NCBI RefSeq assembly: GCF_000309385.1
Contig: NZ_JH976537.1
Span: 5,973,388 to 6,037,387 of the forward strand
Length of the DNA: 64,000 nt
Source: Nodosilinea nodulosa PCC 7104
GTDB lineage: Bacteria > Cyanobacteriota > Cyanobacteriia > Phormidesmidales > Phormidesmidaceae
Reading direction: 5' to 3'
Below, one piece after another: positions 1-7,814 of this stretch; position 1 is the first letter of the stretch, and the number at the start of each line of letters is the position of its first letter. Position numbers and translations under genes: made by a program. The notes under the pieces were generated by a model that was given only the letters and a program-made list of their open reading frames with translations, was not told the origin of the DNA and ran no database searches.

Positions 1-2
1 TC

Positions 3-1559
3 GAAGACTGGGTCAACTACTACCTATCGCTGATCTGCCGCCGCCGGGGCACCGGGCGCATAACGGTGACGCCCGAGGCGATTCGCCGCTTGCAGTCCTA
101 CGATTTCCCCAACAACCTGCGCGAGCTAGAGAACCTGGTGGAGCGGGCCGCCGCCCAGATGGCCGGGGGCGGGCTGATTACCGAAGAAATTATCTGGCCT
201 GCCCAGAGCAAAAAGAAACAGCTGCGGCTGAACTTGCTCAACCGCTACCCCGACCTGCGGCGGTTTTTGCGCAGCCCCTGGTGGCCCGATCGCATCAACT
301 ACGGCATCACCCTCACCCTGTTTGCGGTGGTCATTGCGGTGCTGTGGTTTGGCCCTCAGCGGCGCGAAGAGAACGTGGCGCTGACGGTGTTTTGGGCCTG
401 GTGGTGGCCCCTGGTGCTGCTGAGCTTTCCCTTTGTGGGGCGGCTGTGGTGCGCCGTGTGTCCGTTTATGATCTACGGCGAAGTCACCCAGTGGATGTCT
501 CAAAAGCTGTTTCCCGGTCGCCTCAAACGCTGGCCCCGGCAGTCGGCGGAGCGCTGGGGGGCCTGGTTTTTGTTTGCCCTGTTTGCCCTGATTTTGATCT
601 GGGAAGAGGTGTGGCACCTGGAAGATGCCGCCTACCTCTCCGCCTGCCTGCTGCTGCTGATTACCGCCGGGGCGATGATCTTTTCGGCCCTGTTTGAGCG
701 CCGGTTTTGGTGCCGCTACCTGTGCCCCATCGGCGGCATGAACGGCATGTTTGCCAAGCTCTCCATGACCGAGCTGCGGGCGCAGCAGGGCACCTGTTCC
801 GCCGAATGCACCACCTACCAGTGCTACAAGGGCGGCCCCGCCAAGGGAGAAGGCCAGGAGACCAACGGCTGTCCGCTGTACTCCCACCCGGCCCAGCTGG
901 AAGACAACCGCGACTGCGTGCTGTGCATGACCTGCCTCAAGGCCTGCCCCCACCGCTCGGTGGAGCTGAACCTGCGCCCCCCCGGCATTGAGCTGTGGAC
1001 CACCCACAAGCCCCGCGCCGCCGAGGTGGCGCTAATGTTTTTGCTGCTGGGGGCGGTGTACCTGCACCGTCTGCCCGAGATCCAGGCTCAGCTGGGCCTT
1101 CAGCTGCCGCTGGATACGGCGCTGGGGCACAGCCTGGTGGCGCTGGGGGTGCTGGCGCTGCCCGCCCTGCTGCCCCTAGGTGTCGAGGGCATTCAATGGA
1201 TCTGGCGGAAAAGCCGGGGACTGCCCCGGCGCCCGGTGGTGCGACTGGCCTACGGCTATTTGCCCCTGGTGTGGGCGGCCAATTTGGCCCACTATCTGCG
1301 CCTGGGTCTGGGGGAGGGTGGGCGTATTTTGCCCGTGTCTTTAGCCACCTTTGGCGGCTCAGGGGTAAATCTGCCGGTTTGGGTTGCCCACCCCGCAGTG
1401 GTAGCCTTCTTGCAGGGTGCAACGCTGCTGTTGGGCGTGGCGCTGTCGCTATGGCTGACGGCTAAGATTGGTCGCCAGTCTGGCCCGCAGCGGCGGGTTC
1501 AGCACGTCTGCACTGGACTGCTGGGGTTGAGCCTGTGGTGGCTGATCCCAGGGTTTTGA
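3..1559 (+). CDS. Sigma-54 AAA-type domain fused to membrane 4Fe-4S polyferredoxin (5' truncated)
   Basis: The reading frame is open to the left window edge, so the N-terminus is missing; 518 residues are visible. The first ~55 residues carry the end of a sigma-54-activator AAA+ domain, with the NLRELENLVERA motif. A membrane domain follows, with helices near residues 95-115, 130-150, 185-205 and 215-235. Cysteine motifs CAVCP (~150), CRYLCPIG (~237) and CSAEC (~265), and a ferredoxin-type cluster DCVLCMTCLKACP (~305-316), resemble NosR/CcoG-type polyferredoxins. More hydrophobic helices fill the C-terminus. No helix-turn-helix follows the AAA part. Cyanobacteria are known to lack sigma-54, so a role as a classical enhancer-binding activator is unlikely. 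A redox-sensing or electron-transfer role is inference. Confidence 0.8.
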   Translation, partial: EDWVNYYLSLICRRRGTGRITVTPEAIRRLQSYDFPNNLRELENLVERAAAQMAGGGLITEEIIWPAQSKKKQLRLNLLNRYPDLRRFLRSPWWPDRINYGITLTLFAVVIAVLWFGPQRREENVALTVFWAWWWPLVLLSFPFVGRLWCAVCPFMIYGEVTQWMSQKLFPGRLKRWPRQSAERWGAWFLFALFALILIWEEVWHLEDAAYLSACLLLLITAGAMIFSALFERRFWCRYLCPIGGMNGMFAKLSMTELRAQQGTCSAECTTYQCYKGGPAKGEGQETNGCPLYSHPAQLEDNRDCVLCMTCLKACPHRSVELNLRPPGIELWTTHKPRAAEVALMFLLLGAVYLHRLPEIQAQLGLQLPLDTALGHSLVALGVLALPALLPLGVEGIQWIWRKSRGLPRRPVVRLAYGYLPLVWAANLAHYLRLGLGEGGRILPVSLATFGGSGVNLPVWVAHPAVVAFLQGATLLLGVALSLWLTAKIGRQSGPQRRVQHVCTGLLGLSLWWLIPGF

Positions 1560-1772
1560 TCAGATTAAATCAGGGTTATGGCCCCTATCGATTTGCCCCC
1601 CGTCGCCGTGTAAAGTTTTAGCCTGGGTTTGGCCCCAGGTAATGCCCCCAACAGTCGCCCCCAGGTACAGCCTGGTAGGGTACCTTTTACTCCAAGAGAG
1701 CGCACCTACGACTAACCGTTTACCCTCCAGTTTCGTCACTCTGCTTTGAGTTCCTACCTATCGGTTTTGCCC

Positions 1773-2633
1773 ATGTTCCAGGAAAGTTCGCTGGACTTCA
1801 AACTGGTTCAACGCGTCTGCTTGCTCCAGCAGGCCCTCGATCAAGCCAAAGAATCTATCGAAGAGATGCAGGAGCAGATGGCCAACCACCAGATGCTCCA
1901 GGCCCACCTCGCCCAAACCGAGGAATATTCCAACGTTCAGCAAAAGATTATTGTCAACCTCAAGCAGCAGCTAGAGGCCAAAGACCATTGGCAGTCCGAC
2001 GTGCTCGAACAGCTGCTGGTCGGCGTTAAGGCCCTGGTGGCCGACCAGCAGCTTGAGCTAGAACGGCTGCGGGTGCGCATTCACCAGGGCCAGGCGGAGG
2101 TGCAGGACTACCTGGTGCGGCTAAAGAACTATTACCAGGGTTTGGCCCTGGGCCGCGCCCCGGCCCAGGATCTCGACTTGAACTCGGAGGTGATGATTGC
2201 GCGATCGCTGACCGTCAGCCTGAGCAGCCAGCTCCAGGCGGCCCAGCAGCACATTCAGCACCTCGACAACACCCTCACCCGCCACCAGGTCACCATGGCC
2301 CGCATGCAGGCCTACATCCACGGCGCGGGCGTGGGCGGGCCGGTCGAGTCTGCGGCCCCCCTTGCCCTGGCCCCGGCGGCCCAGATCCAGGCCCAGAGCC
2401 TAGAGGATGACCCGGTGGCGCTCAAGGCTATCATTGAGGCCCAGCGGCAAAAAATCTCCGAACTCAGCGCCGAACTGGGCTACCAGTTTCACCACCAAAC
2501 TAACCTCAAGTACCGCTGCCAGGAGATCGCCGCCGAGCGCGATGGCCTCAGGCAGCGGGCGGTGGCCCTGAGCCTGGAAAATGAGGCCCTGCAGGAGCAA
2601 ATCTGGCACCAGGACGACGACAGCGTGGGGTAG
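1773..2633 (+). CDS. Coiled-coil protein of unknown function
   Basis: A 286-residue protein rich in Gln, Glu, Leu and Ala. Long heptad-like stretches at about residues 10-120 and 225-285 predict coiled coil, and an Ala/Pro-rich linker lies near residues 190-215. There is no signal peptide or membrane helix, so it is probably cytoplasmic. An in-frame TTG lies at 1746, but ATG 1773 gives the natural-looking N-terminus MFQESSLDFKLVQ. It looks like the conserved coiled-coil proteins common in cyanobacterial genomes; I do not recognise a functional family. Downstream is an independent aminoacyl-tRNA deacylase gene. Confidence 0.75.
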   Translation: MFQESSLDFKLVQRVCLLQQALDQAKESIEEMQEQMANHQMLQAHLAQTEEYSNVQQKIIVNLKQQLEAKDHWQSDVLEQLLVGVKALVADQQLELERLRVRIHQGQAEVQDYLVRLKNYYQGLALGRAPAQDLDLNSEVMIARSLTVSLSSQLQAAQQHIQHLDNTLTRHQVTMARMQAYIHGAGVGGPVESAAPLALAPAAQIQAQSLEDDPVALKAIIEAQRQKISELSAELGYQFHHQTNLKYRCQEIAAERDGLRQRAVALSLENEALQEQIWHQDDDSVG

Positions 2634-2763
2634 GGTAAGTCAGTGGCCTTCATTTAACCAATTGGCACGCCAGCCCCAATCGGGTCTGCCCCAGACTCAC
2701 GGACACGAAGTCAGGGGGCTGTTCCGCGCTGGCCATACCCCGCCCATTGCCTACCGTTGCCCC

Positions 2764-3237
2764 GTGAGTAAAACCAACGCCGCCCGCATTCTCGATCGCC
2801 TCCATCTGCCCTACGAGCTGCTGGAGTACGCGGTTGACCCCGACGATCTGGCCGCCGAAAGCACCGCCGAAAAGCTGGGCCTGCCGCCGGAGCAGGTGTT
2901 TAAAACGCTGGTGGCCAAGGGCGATCGCAGCGGCGTCTGTCTGGCCGTCATTCCCGGTAGCGCCCAGCTCGATCTAAAGGCGCTGGCGGTGCTGGCGGGC
3001 GATCGCAAGACCGAGACGGTTCCTCTCAAAGACGTGCAGCCCCTGACCGGCTATATTCGCGGCGGCGTCACCGCCCTGGGCACCAAAAAAGCCTATCCGG
3101 TCTACGTGGACAGCTCGATACTCACTTTCGAGACGGTGGCGGTGTCGGCGGGCAGGCGGGGCCTGATGCTGTGGCTCGCGCCCCAGGCCTACCTGACGGC
3201 AACCCAGGGACGGCTGGGGGCGCTGACCAAAGCCTAA
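2764..3237 (+). CDS. ybaK: YbaK/EbsC-type Cys-tRNA(Pro)/aminoacyl-tRNA deacylase
   Basis: A 157-residue protein of the YbaK/ProX trans-editing family, which hydrolyses mischarged Cys-tRNA(Pro). Family marks are the N-terminal helix NAARILDRLHLPYELLEY, the segment PEQVFKTLVAKGD (residues ~43-55) with the Lys of the substrate pocket, and the glycine-rich GYIRGGVTALGTKK (~97-110). Length fits the family (~155-160). GTG 2764 is chosen because the conserved fold begins immediately after it; the frame is open back to 2581, but that stretch shows no conservation. It is a stand-alone cytoplasmic translation quality-control enzyme. Confidence 0.88.
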   Translation: MSKTNAARILDRLHLPYELLEYAVDPDDLAAESTAEKLGLPPEQVFKTLVAKGDRSGVCLAVIPGSAQLDLKALAVLAGDRKTETVPLKDVQPLTGYIRGGVTALGTKKAYPVYVDSSILTFETVAVSAGRRGLMLWLAPQAYLTATQGRLGALTKA

Positions 3238-3279
3238 TGCGCCGCAAATAGCCGGGCCGAGGGCGCACGAGAGCGCAAG

Positions 3280-3795
3280 TCACGGCTGCACGACAACGGG
3301 CGTCCCCAAACTGGCCCAGTTGAACAACCACCGGGCGTGGTCAACGGCCACATTCACGCAGCCGTGGCTCACGGGCGTGCCGAAATTGTGGTGCCAATAG
3401 GCCCCGTGAATGGCGTACCCCCGGTAAAAGTACATCGTCCAGGGCACATCGGGCACGTCATAACCGGCGCCCCGCATGCGGGCCGTCCGATACCGCGACT
3501 GAATCTCAAACACCCCGGTCACCGTTGGCGTTGAGGGCTTACCCGTCGAGACAATCACCGCATAGACTGGGGTGTTGCCCTCCCAGGCAATCAGCCGCTG
3601 GCTCGACAGGTCTATCTGCAACCAGCGATCGCCTGACTGTTGCAGCCGCGCAACCTGTGCGGCTATTTCCCCGCTAGTGAGGGCCATGGCAGGCCCCACC
3701 GCCGGAGAGCAAAATAGCCCCGCACCGCTCACCATTAAACTCAAAAAAGCACCTGCTCCCCAGCGTCTGAGCCAGTGCCGTTGAGGGCCTAACAT
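3280..3795 (-). CDS. L,D-transpeptidase, YkuD family, exported
   Basis: A 171-residue protein with a hydrophobic N-terminal signal segment (residues ~12-38). The YkuD catalytic core follows: [15 protein letters not shown] (~59-73), a [17 protein letters not shown] substrate-loop region (~82-98), and the catalytic [20 protein letters not shown] motif (~130-149) with the nucleophilic Cys in SHGC. Family members form 3-3 peptidoglycan cross-links or anchor proteins in the periplasm. It is a short single-domain member without LysM or other wall-binding domains. It converges on the YbaK gene with a 42-nt gap. Confidence 0.93.
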   Translation of the reverse strand: MLGPQRHWLRRWGAGAFLSLMVSGAGLFCSPAVGPAMALTSGEIAAQVARLQQSGDRWLQIDLSSQRLIAWEGNTPVYAVIVSTGKPSTPTVTGVFEIQSRYRTARMRGAGYDVPDVPWTMYFYRGYAIHGAYWHHNFGTPVSHGCVNVAVDHARWLFNWASLGTPVVVQP

Positions 3796-3950
3796 TGCCT
3801 TACCTCAACCGTTTAGTGATTAATTACTTCAGCCCCTCCAGTCTAAAATCCTGACGACGGTAATGATTCTTTAGGCCTGCGCCGCATCTGCTTCCAGGTC
3901 TTGTAGATGCCGCCCATGCCTGGGCTAGGTTGAGCGAGCGGGCCGCCGAC

Positions 3951-4829
3951 CTAGATTTTTGCGGCCAAAAACTCCACCAGCCGGGTTACTTTCGCCGACA
4001 GGTGGCGATTCACCGGGTACAGGGCGTAGATATTGATGGCCGGCGGCGGGTAGTCGGCCAGAATGGGGTGCAGGCGCCCCTCTTTTAGATCTGCTTCCAC
4101 AATGAAGTCGGGCAGCATGACGATGCCCAGATCTGCGATCGCCGCCGCCCGCAGCACCTCACCATTGTTGCAGCACAGCGGTCCGTGGATGGCGACCGTA
4201 TGGGCCTCATCGCCGACCAGCGTCCAGCTCGTATCCTGCGATCGGTGGCCATAGTGCAGACAGGCGTGGTGCTTTAGGTCGTCGGGGTGGACGGGCGTGC
4301 CGCGCCGCTGCAGGTAGGCGGGAGACGCGCACAGCACCAGTGGGCAGGGGGCCAGGGTGTGGGCAATCAGCCCCGAGCCGGGCGGTTTGTCGGCAATTCG
4401 CACGGTGATGTCAAAGCCCTCTTCAATCGGGTCAATGCGGCGATCGTTCAGCACCAGCTCCACCTGCACCTCGGGGTACTGGGCCATAAACTCCACCACC
4501 AGCGGAGCCAGGTGCAGCGTGCCAAAGGTCATCGGCGCATTGATGCGCAGGCTGCCGCGCGGCTCTTGCTGGAGCCGCGTCAGAGACAACTCAGCCTCTT
4601 CCAGGTCGGCGAGGATGGTGAGGCAGCGATCGTAGTAGGCCCGCCCGGCGTCCGTGGGCGAGACTTTGCGGGTGGTGCGGTGCAGCAGCTGGGTTTGCAG
4701 GTGCTCCTCCAGGTTCATCACCAGCTTGTTCACCGCCGATCGCGACAGATCCATCCGGCGGGCGGCGGCGGCAAAGCCCCCGGCTTCGACAACCTGGGTG
4801 AAGGCGCGCATGCTTTCGAGTTTGTCCAT
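3951..4829 (-). CDS. LysR-family transcriptional regulator
   Basis: A 292-residue LysR-type regulator. The N-terminal winged helix-turn-helix is clear (MDKLESMRAFTQVVEAGGF, then AAARRMDLSRSAVNKLVMNL). A two-lobed effector domain (~90-290) follows, starting near GSLRINAPMTFGTLHL. The start at 4829 matches the canonical family N-terminus; an upstream extension to 4982 is Pro-rich, low-complexity translation of a G-rich tract and is rejected. The gene is divergent from the pirin gene, so it probably controls that gene across the AT-rich spacer 4980-5070. This is the usual arrangement of LysR regulators, but the link is inference. Confidence 0.92.
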   Translation of the reverse strand: MDKLESMRAFTQVVEAGGFAAAARRMDLSRSAVNKLVMNLEEHLQTQLLHRTTRKVSPTDAGRAYYDRCLTILADLEEAELSLTRLQQEPRGSLRINAPMTFGTLHLAPLVVEFMAQYPEVQVELVLNDRRIDPIEEGFDITVRIADKPPGSGLIAHTLAPCPLVLCASPAYLQRRGTPVHPDDLKHHACLHYGHRSQDTSWTLVGDEAHTVAIHGPLCCNNGEVLRAAAIADLGIVMLPDFIVEADLKEGRLHPILADYPPPAINIYALYPVNRHLSAKVTRLVEFLAAKI

Positions 4830-4959
4830 AGGGCGGGGCGGGGATGGGGGGTGGTTTCTGGGTGGAGTGGGGCGTGGGGGCGTGGGGGCGTGGGGGATGG
4901 GGGGGGAGCGTAGGAGCGTGGATGGGGGGAGTCGAAGGGAGGGTGAGGAGCTATTGTCC

Positions 4960-5066
4960 AATATTAGGCGACAGTGGGTCAATTAAATTGAGTATTGTCA
5001 ATTAATTAGATTCAGTATATCTTTAATTTATTCGGATGTTTCCAATCCATTGACGCTAATAGGAGG
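4960..5066. promoter_or_regulatory. Divergent LysR/pirin intergenic control region
   Basis: The spacer turns AT-rich here, with overlapping dyads such as CAATTAAATTG (about 4979-4989) and TTGTCAATTAATTAG. This is the T-rich dyad type that LysR regulators bind. A strong Shine-Dalgarno AGGAGG lies at 5061-5066, eight bases before the pirin ATG. Assigning the dyads to this regulator is inference. On the other side, positions 4840-4930 are an unusually G-rich low-complexity leader of the LysR gene. Confidence 0.4.
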
Positions 5067-5074
5067 TGTCTCTA

Positions 5075-5779
5075 ATGATTACGGTTCGTCCTGCTAGTGA
5101 ACGCGGTGCCGCCAACTTTGGCTGGCTCGATTCTCGCCACACATTCTCCTTTGGCAACTACTACGATCCTCGCCACATGGGTTTTGCCAGCCTGCGGGTC
5201 ATCAACGAAGACAAAGTTACCCCCAGCCAGGGCTTTGGCACCCACGGCCACCGCGACATGGAGATCATTACCTACGTGCTCGATGGGGCGCTGGAGCATA
5301 AAGACAGCATTGGCACTGGCTCTGTCATTCGCCCTGGGGATGTGCAGCGCATGTCGGCGGGCACAGGTATTCGCCACAGCGAATTCAACGCCTCTGACAC
5401 CGAGCCAGTGCACTTCCTGCAAATTTGGATTTTGCCTGAGACGGAGGGCATTGACCCCGGCTATGAGCAAATTTCCATTGCGCCGGAAGCCAAGCAGGGC
5501 CAGCTGCGCCTGGTGGGTTCCCGCGATGGCCGCAATGGCTCTGTCACTATTCACCAAGATGTGAGCTTGTACGCCACCACCCTGGCCGATGGCGACGCGG
5601 TGGAGCACACCCTTACCCCCGGTCGAGTGGCCTGGGTGCAGGTGGTGCGGGGGGCCGTTGACCTCAACGGCCAGGCTCTCACCGCTGGCGATGGTGCCGC
5701 CGTTAGCGACCTGGACACCCTCAGCCTGGCGGGGGCCGCCCAGGAGACTGAGGTGCTGGTGTTTGACATGGCCGCCTAA
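5075..5779 (+). CDS. Pirin family protein (YhhW-like bicupin)
   Basis: A 234-residue bicupin of the pirin/YhhW type. The N-terminal cupin carries the metal-binding signature: [17 protein letters not shown] (~59-75) supplies the two His, and [12 protein letters not shown] (~95-106) follows. The C-terminal cupin is shorter and lacks obvious metal ligands. E. coli YhhW has quercetinase activity, but the substrate here cannot be read from sequence. ATG 5075 is chosen over an in-frame GTG at 5066 because AGGAGG lies at the right distance. It is divergent from a LysR gene and is followed 80 bp downstream by a CDGSH iron-sulfur protein, possibly one redox/stress unit. Confidence 0.92.
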   Translation: MITVRPASERGAANFGWLDSRHTFSFGNYYDPRHMGFASLRVINEDKVTPSQGFGTHGHRDMEIITYVLDGALEHKDSIGTGSVIRPGDVQRMSAGTGIRHSEFNASDTEPVHFLQIWILPETEGIDPGYEQISIAPEAKQGQLRLVGSRDGRNGSVTIHQDVSLYATTLADGDAVEHTLTPGRVAWVQVVRGAVDLNGQALTAGDGAAVSDLDTLSLAGAAQETEVLVFDMAA

Positions 5780-5859
5780 CCAGTTTGCTGCGGCAGGAAA
5801 AACCTTTCTGCCGCAGCGAGATGTTCGTGAAAAAACCTGATTTACAAAGAGGAAAAACT

Positions 5860-6096
5860 ATGGCTGAGCCTGTAATTGCCGATACCAGGCCCATGGTAAT
5901 GGAGCTGGAGGCAGGGGACTACTTCTGGTGTACCTGCGGCCAGTCGAGCAATCAACCCTTTTGCAACGGTGCCCACGCAGGCACTGAATTCACCCCCATG
6001 AAATTTACCCTGGAGGAAAAACAGCAGGTGGCTCTCTGCGCCTGTAAGCACACCGAGAATGCTCCGTTCTGCGACGGTAGCCACGCCAAACTATAG
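5860..6096 (+). CDS. CDGSH iron-sulfur domain protein (tandem)
   Basis: A 78-residue protein with two CDGSH-type [2Fe-2S] motifs: CTCGQSSNQPFCNGAH (~23-38) and CACKHTENAPFCDGSH (~60-75). Each carries the 3-Cys-1-His ligand set. Tandem bacterial forms are small cytoplasmic redox or iron-sulfur transfer proteins. ATG 5860 is used because the motif-bearing fold starts there and a GGAAA-type Shine-Dalgarno lies just upstream; the longer frame from 5785 has no homology-like sequence. It lies 80 bp after the pirin gene on the same strand and may be co-transcribed with it. Confidence 0.9.
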   Translation: MAEPVIADTRPMVMELEAGDYFWCTCGQSSNQPFCNGAHAGTEFTPMKFTLEEKQQVALCACKHTENAPFCDGSHAKL

Positions 6097-6229
6097 GACT
6101 TATCGTTCTGGAGCTGCGAAACTGAGGGATGAGTCTGTCTAAACCGCAGCCATCCCCTAGGGTATGTTTTCGGATTTGCGCTGGCACAGCGCCATCTGTC
6201 TAGAACAGTCCCACTAGAGTAGCCTCAGC

Positions 6230-6415
6230 CTAATAATTCTGCTGCAGCCGCCCTCGGGTACGACCGCTGAGGCGCTCAGACACCAGGTCGCGGTCTTTGT
6301 CGGTGAGGCCGCTGATGCGCTGCTGAGCCTGATTGAGCTGCTGATTATCCGACAGACGATTGATTAGATCGGCTTCGTAGGAGCGCTGTCGAGGACTGAG
6401 ACGAGACTTTCCCAT
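6230..6415 (-). CDS. Small basic conserved protein, unknown function
   Basis: A 61-residue, Arg- and Gln-rich soluble protein starting MGKSRLSPRQRSYEADLINR, with predicted helical segments and no Cys, signal peptide or membrane helix. It has a clean ATG and stop and lies in an otherwise empty interval between the CDGSH and phycobilisome-like genes. Composition and size resemble small conserved cyanobacterial proteins, but I cannot name a family. It might be a nucleic-acid-binding protein (net positive); that is a guess. Confidence 0.55.
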   Translation of the reverse strand: MGKSRLSPRQRSYEADLINRLSDNQQLNQAQQRISGLTDKDRDLVSERLSGRTRGRLQQNY

Positions 6416-6587
6416 GGGTGAACTACTCTGGCAGGAACTAGCATTATGAACCTGCCCCTAGTCTAAGTTCAAACCGGGTATCTGCGGAATCGGGTGAGTT
6501 TTGGCAAAAAATTGTTACCAAGGCCATGCAGCCAGAGCTGGTTTTAGCTGTCAGCCGCTGGGTCACGGCTGATCCAGCCTGTCTACG

Positions 6588-7055
6588 CTAAATGCCAGTA
6601 TCCAGGGCCTCAGTGAGCTTGTCCAGGTACATCAGCATGAGGTTGCTCTGGTCACCGGGCATGGTGGTGCGCACTTCTTCCTTGAGCATTTTGTAGGCGA
6701 CCACGCAGGCGCTCTGGCGGTTAAAGGAGCGAATGATGTTCTGCATCCAGACCAGATATTCTTCCATAAAGCCGTCTTCGTCGTAGAGCAGAATGCCCTT
6801 AGAGACGTGCTCCAGAGTGTACAGCATGTCGCGCTGGCACTGCTGAGCATGCTCTTGCACAACCTGGCGGTGGGGGGTTTGCATCAGCCGGCGCAGGGCG
6901 TTGAGCACCAGCTCTTTGCCATTGTCTCTCACGTGGTTGTAGAGGCTGACGCGGGTTTGAAACCCTTCCATCATCTGGTCAAAGGGGCGCAGTTCAGCAT
7001 CGCTCAGGTAGCGACCATCGGCATCGCGGATGGAAGTGAGTAAGGCGTTATTCAT
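6588..7055 (-). CDS. Divergent phycobilisome/allophycocyanin-family protein
   Basis: A 155-residue globin-fold biliprotein-family member. The N-terminus (SIRDADGRYLSDAEL) matches the allophycocyanin pattern 'ADAEGRYL'. CQRDMLYTLEH around Cys73 aligns with the bilin-attachment motif C-x-R-D-x-x-Y of allophycocyanin. The rest diverges strongly from core ApcA/B/D/F, and no linker or other apc/cpc gene is adjacent. It could be an orphan allophycocyanin-like subunit or a bilin-handling or regulatory relative. ATG 7055 is chosen because family similarity starts there; the frame extends further upstream without similarity. Confidence 0.8.
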   Translation of the reverse strand: MNNALLTSIRDADGRYLSDAELRPFDQMMEGFQTRVSLYNHVRDNGKELVLNALRRLMQTPHRQVVQEHAQQCQRDMLYTLEHVSKGILLYDEDGFMEEYLVWMQNIIRSFNRQSACVVAYKMLKEEVRTTMPGDQSNLMLMYLDKLTEALDTGI

Positions 7056-7309
7056 GGCAGATAAGGGCGCGATCGCGCTATCTCGATGGGTTCCCACCCA
7101 AGGTGCCCAGGAGAACTGGTGTAACCAGGGATACCTCAATATTTCTTCGCACTGAAGCAAGCAGCCTCTGGCAAGCGATCTCCGGTGAAAAAGCCAACAA
7201 TTTGTCCAACCTGTGCCGCTCAGATACAACTATCCTTTAGGCCCCATAGCCGGACGACCCTGGGAAATAGCTTTAGAAATTCTCAGTTCTGGCTTTGGCT
7301 ATGGGGCGA

Positions 7310-7624
7310 CTATTTCTGCTCTGGCGGCATTTCCATCCCAGGCATCGATGGGGAAGAACCGGGCTGCATGTTATGGATTTGGTGAAGCCCCATGGTTTGC
7401 TTGCCAAAACTGGCGAGACCCATGGCCACCAATCCCGAGCTGAGCAAGCCCATAGACACAAGGCCAAAGGAAAAAACGCCCATGGACACTACACCAATCG
7501 AAATAATGCCGTGGGACGCAACGCCAATGGCAACGACACCGTGTGCCGAAATGCCAATTGCCAGATAGCCATGGGCACCGATGCCGATGGAGACCCGCCT
7601 GATTTTTTGAGGAGATGAAGCCAT
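7310..7624 (-). CDS. Decapeptide-repeat Gly-rich protein, unknown
   Basis: A 104-residue protein whose residues ~10-78 are about seven tandem 10-residue units of the form (I/V/L)-x-(S/A)-(H/M)-G-x-x-(S/A)-(I/F)-G, for example ISAHGVVAIG and VVSMGVFSFG. The tail is Met/Pro-rich (MPGMEMPPEQK). The regular hydrophobic/Gly periodicity suggests a small beta-solenoid or membrane-associated sheet. Repeat units differ at the DNA level, so this is old, selected protein periodicity rather than recent expansion. No family is recognised. The gene lies between the phycobilisome-like and asparagine synthetase genes on the same strand. Confidence 0.6.
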   Translation of the reverse strand: MASSPQKIRRVSIGIGAHGYLAIGISAHGVVAIGVASHGIISIGVVSMGVFSFGLVSMGLLSSGLVAMGLASFGKQTMGLHQIHNMQPGSSPSMPGMEMPPEQK

Positions 7625-7814
7625 GCTTTAGCGCTTTCAATACCTGTGACGACTGCTGCGATGCCACAGTAGTCGGATGGCCAAAGGCTGTCAAAAGACA
7701 GCCTGTCAACTGGCCAACCCTGCGTCCCAAAATGAGCGGCAGAGCCGTAAAACCAGGTTGCCCAGGGGGAGCTAGGGCACAGGGATGTCTATTTTCAGAT
7801 ACTGTGCCGATGCT

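Noticed and set aside
4830-4982. Longer N-terminus for the LysR regulator
   Set aside because: The extension translates a G-rich repeat into Pro/Thr/Ser-rich sequence and lies before the canonical LysR start.
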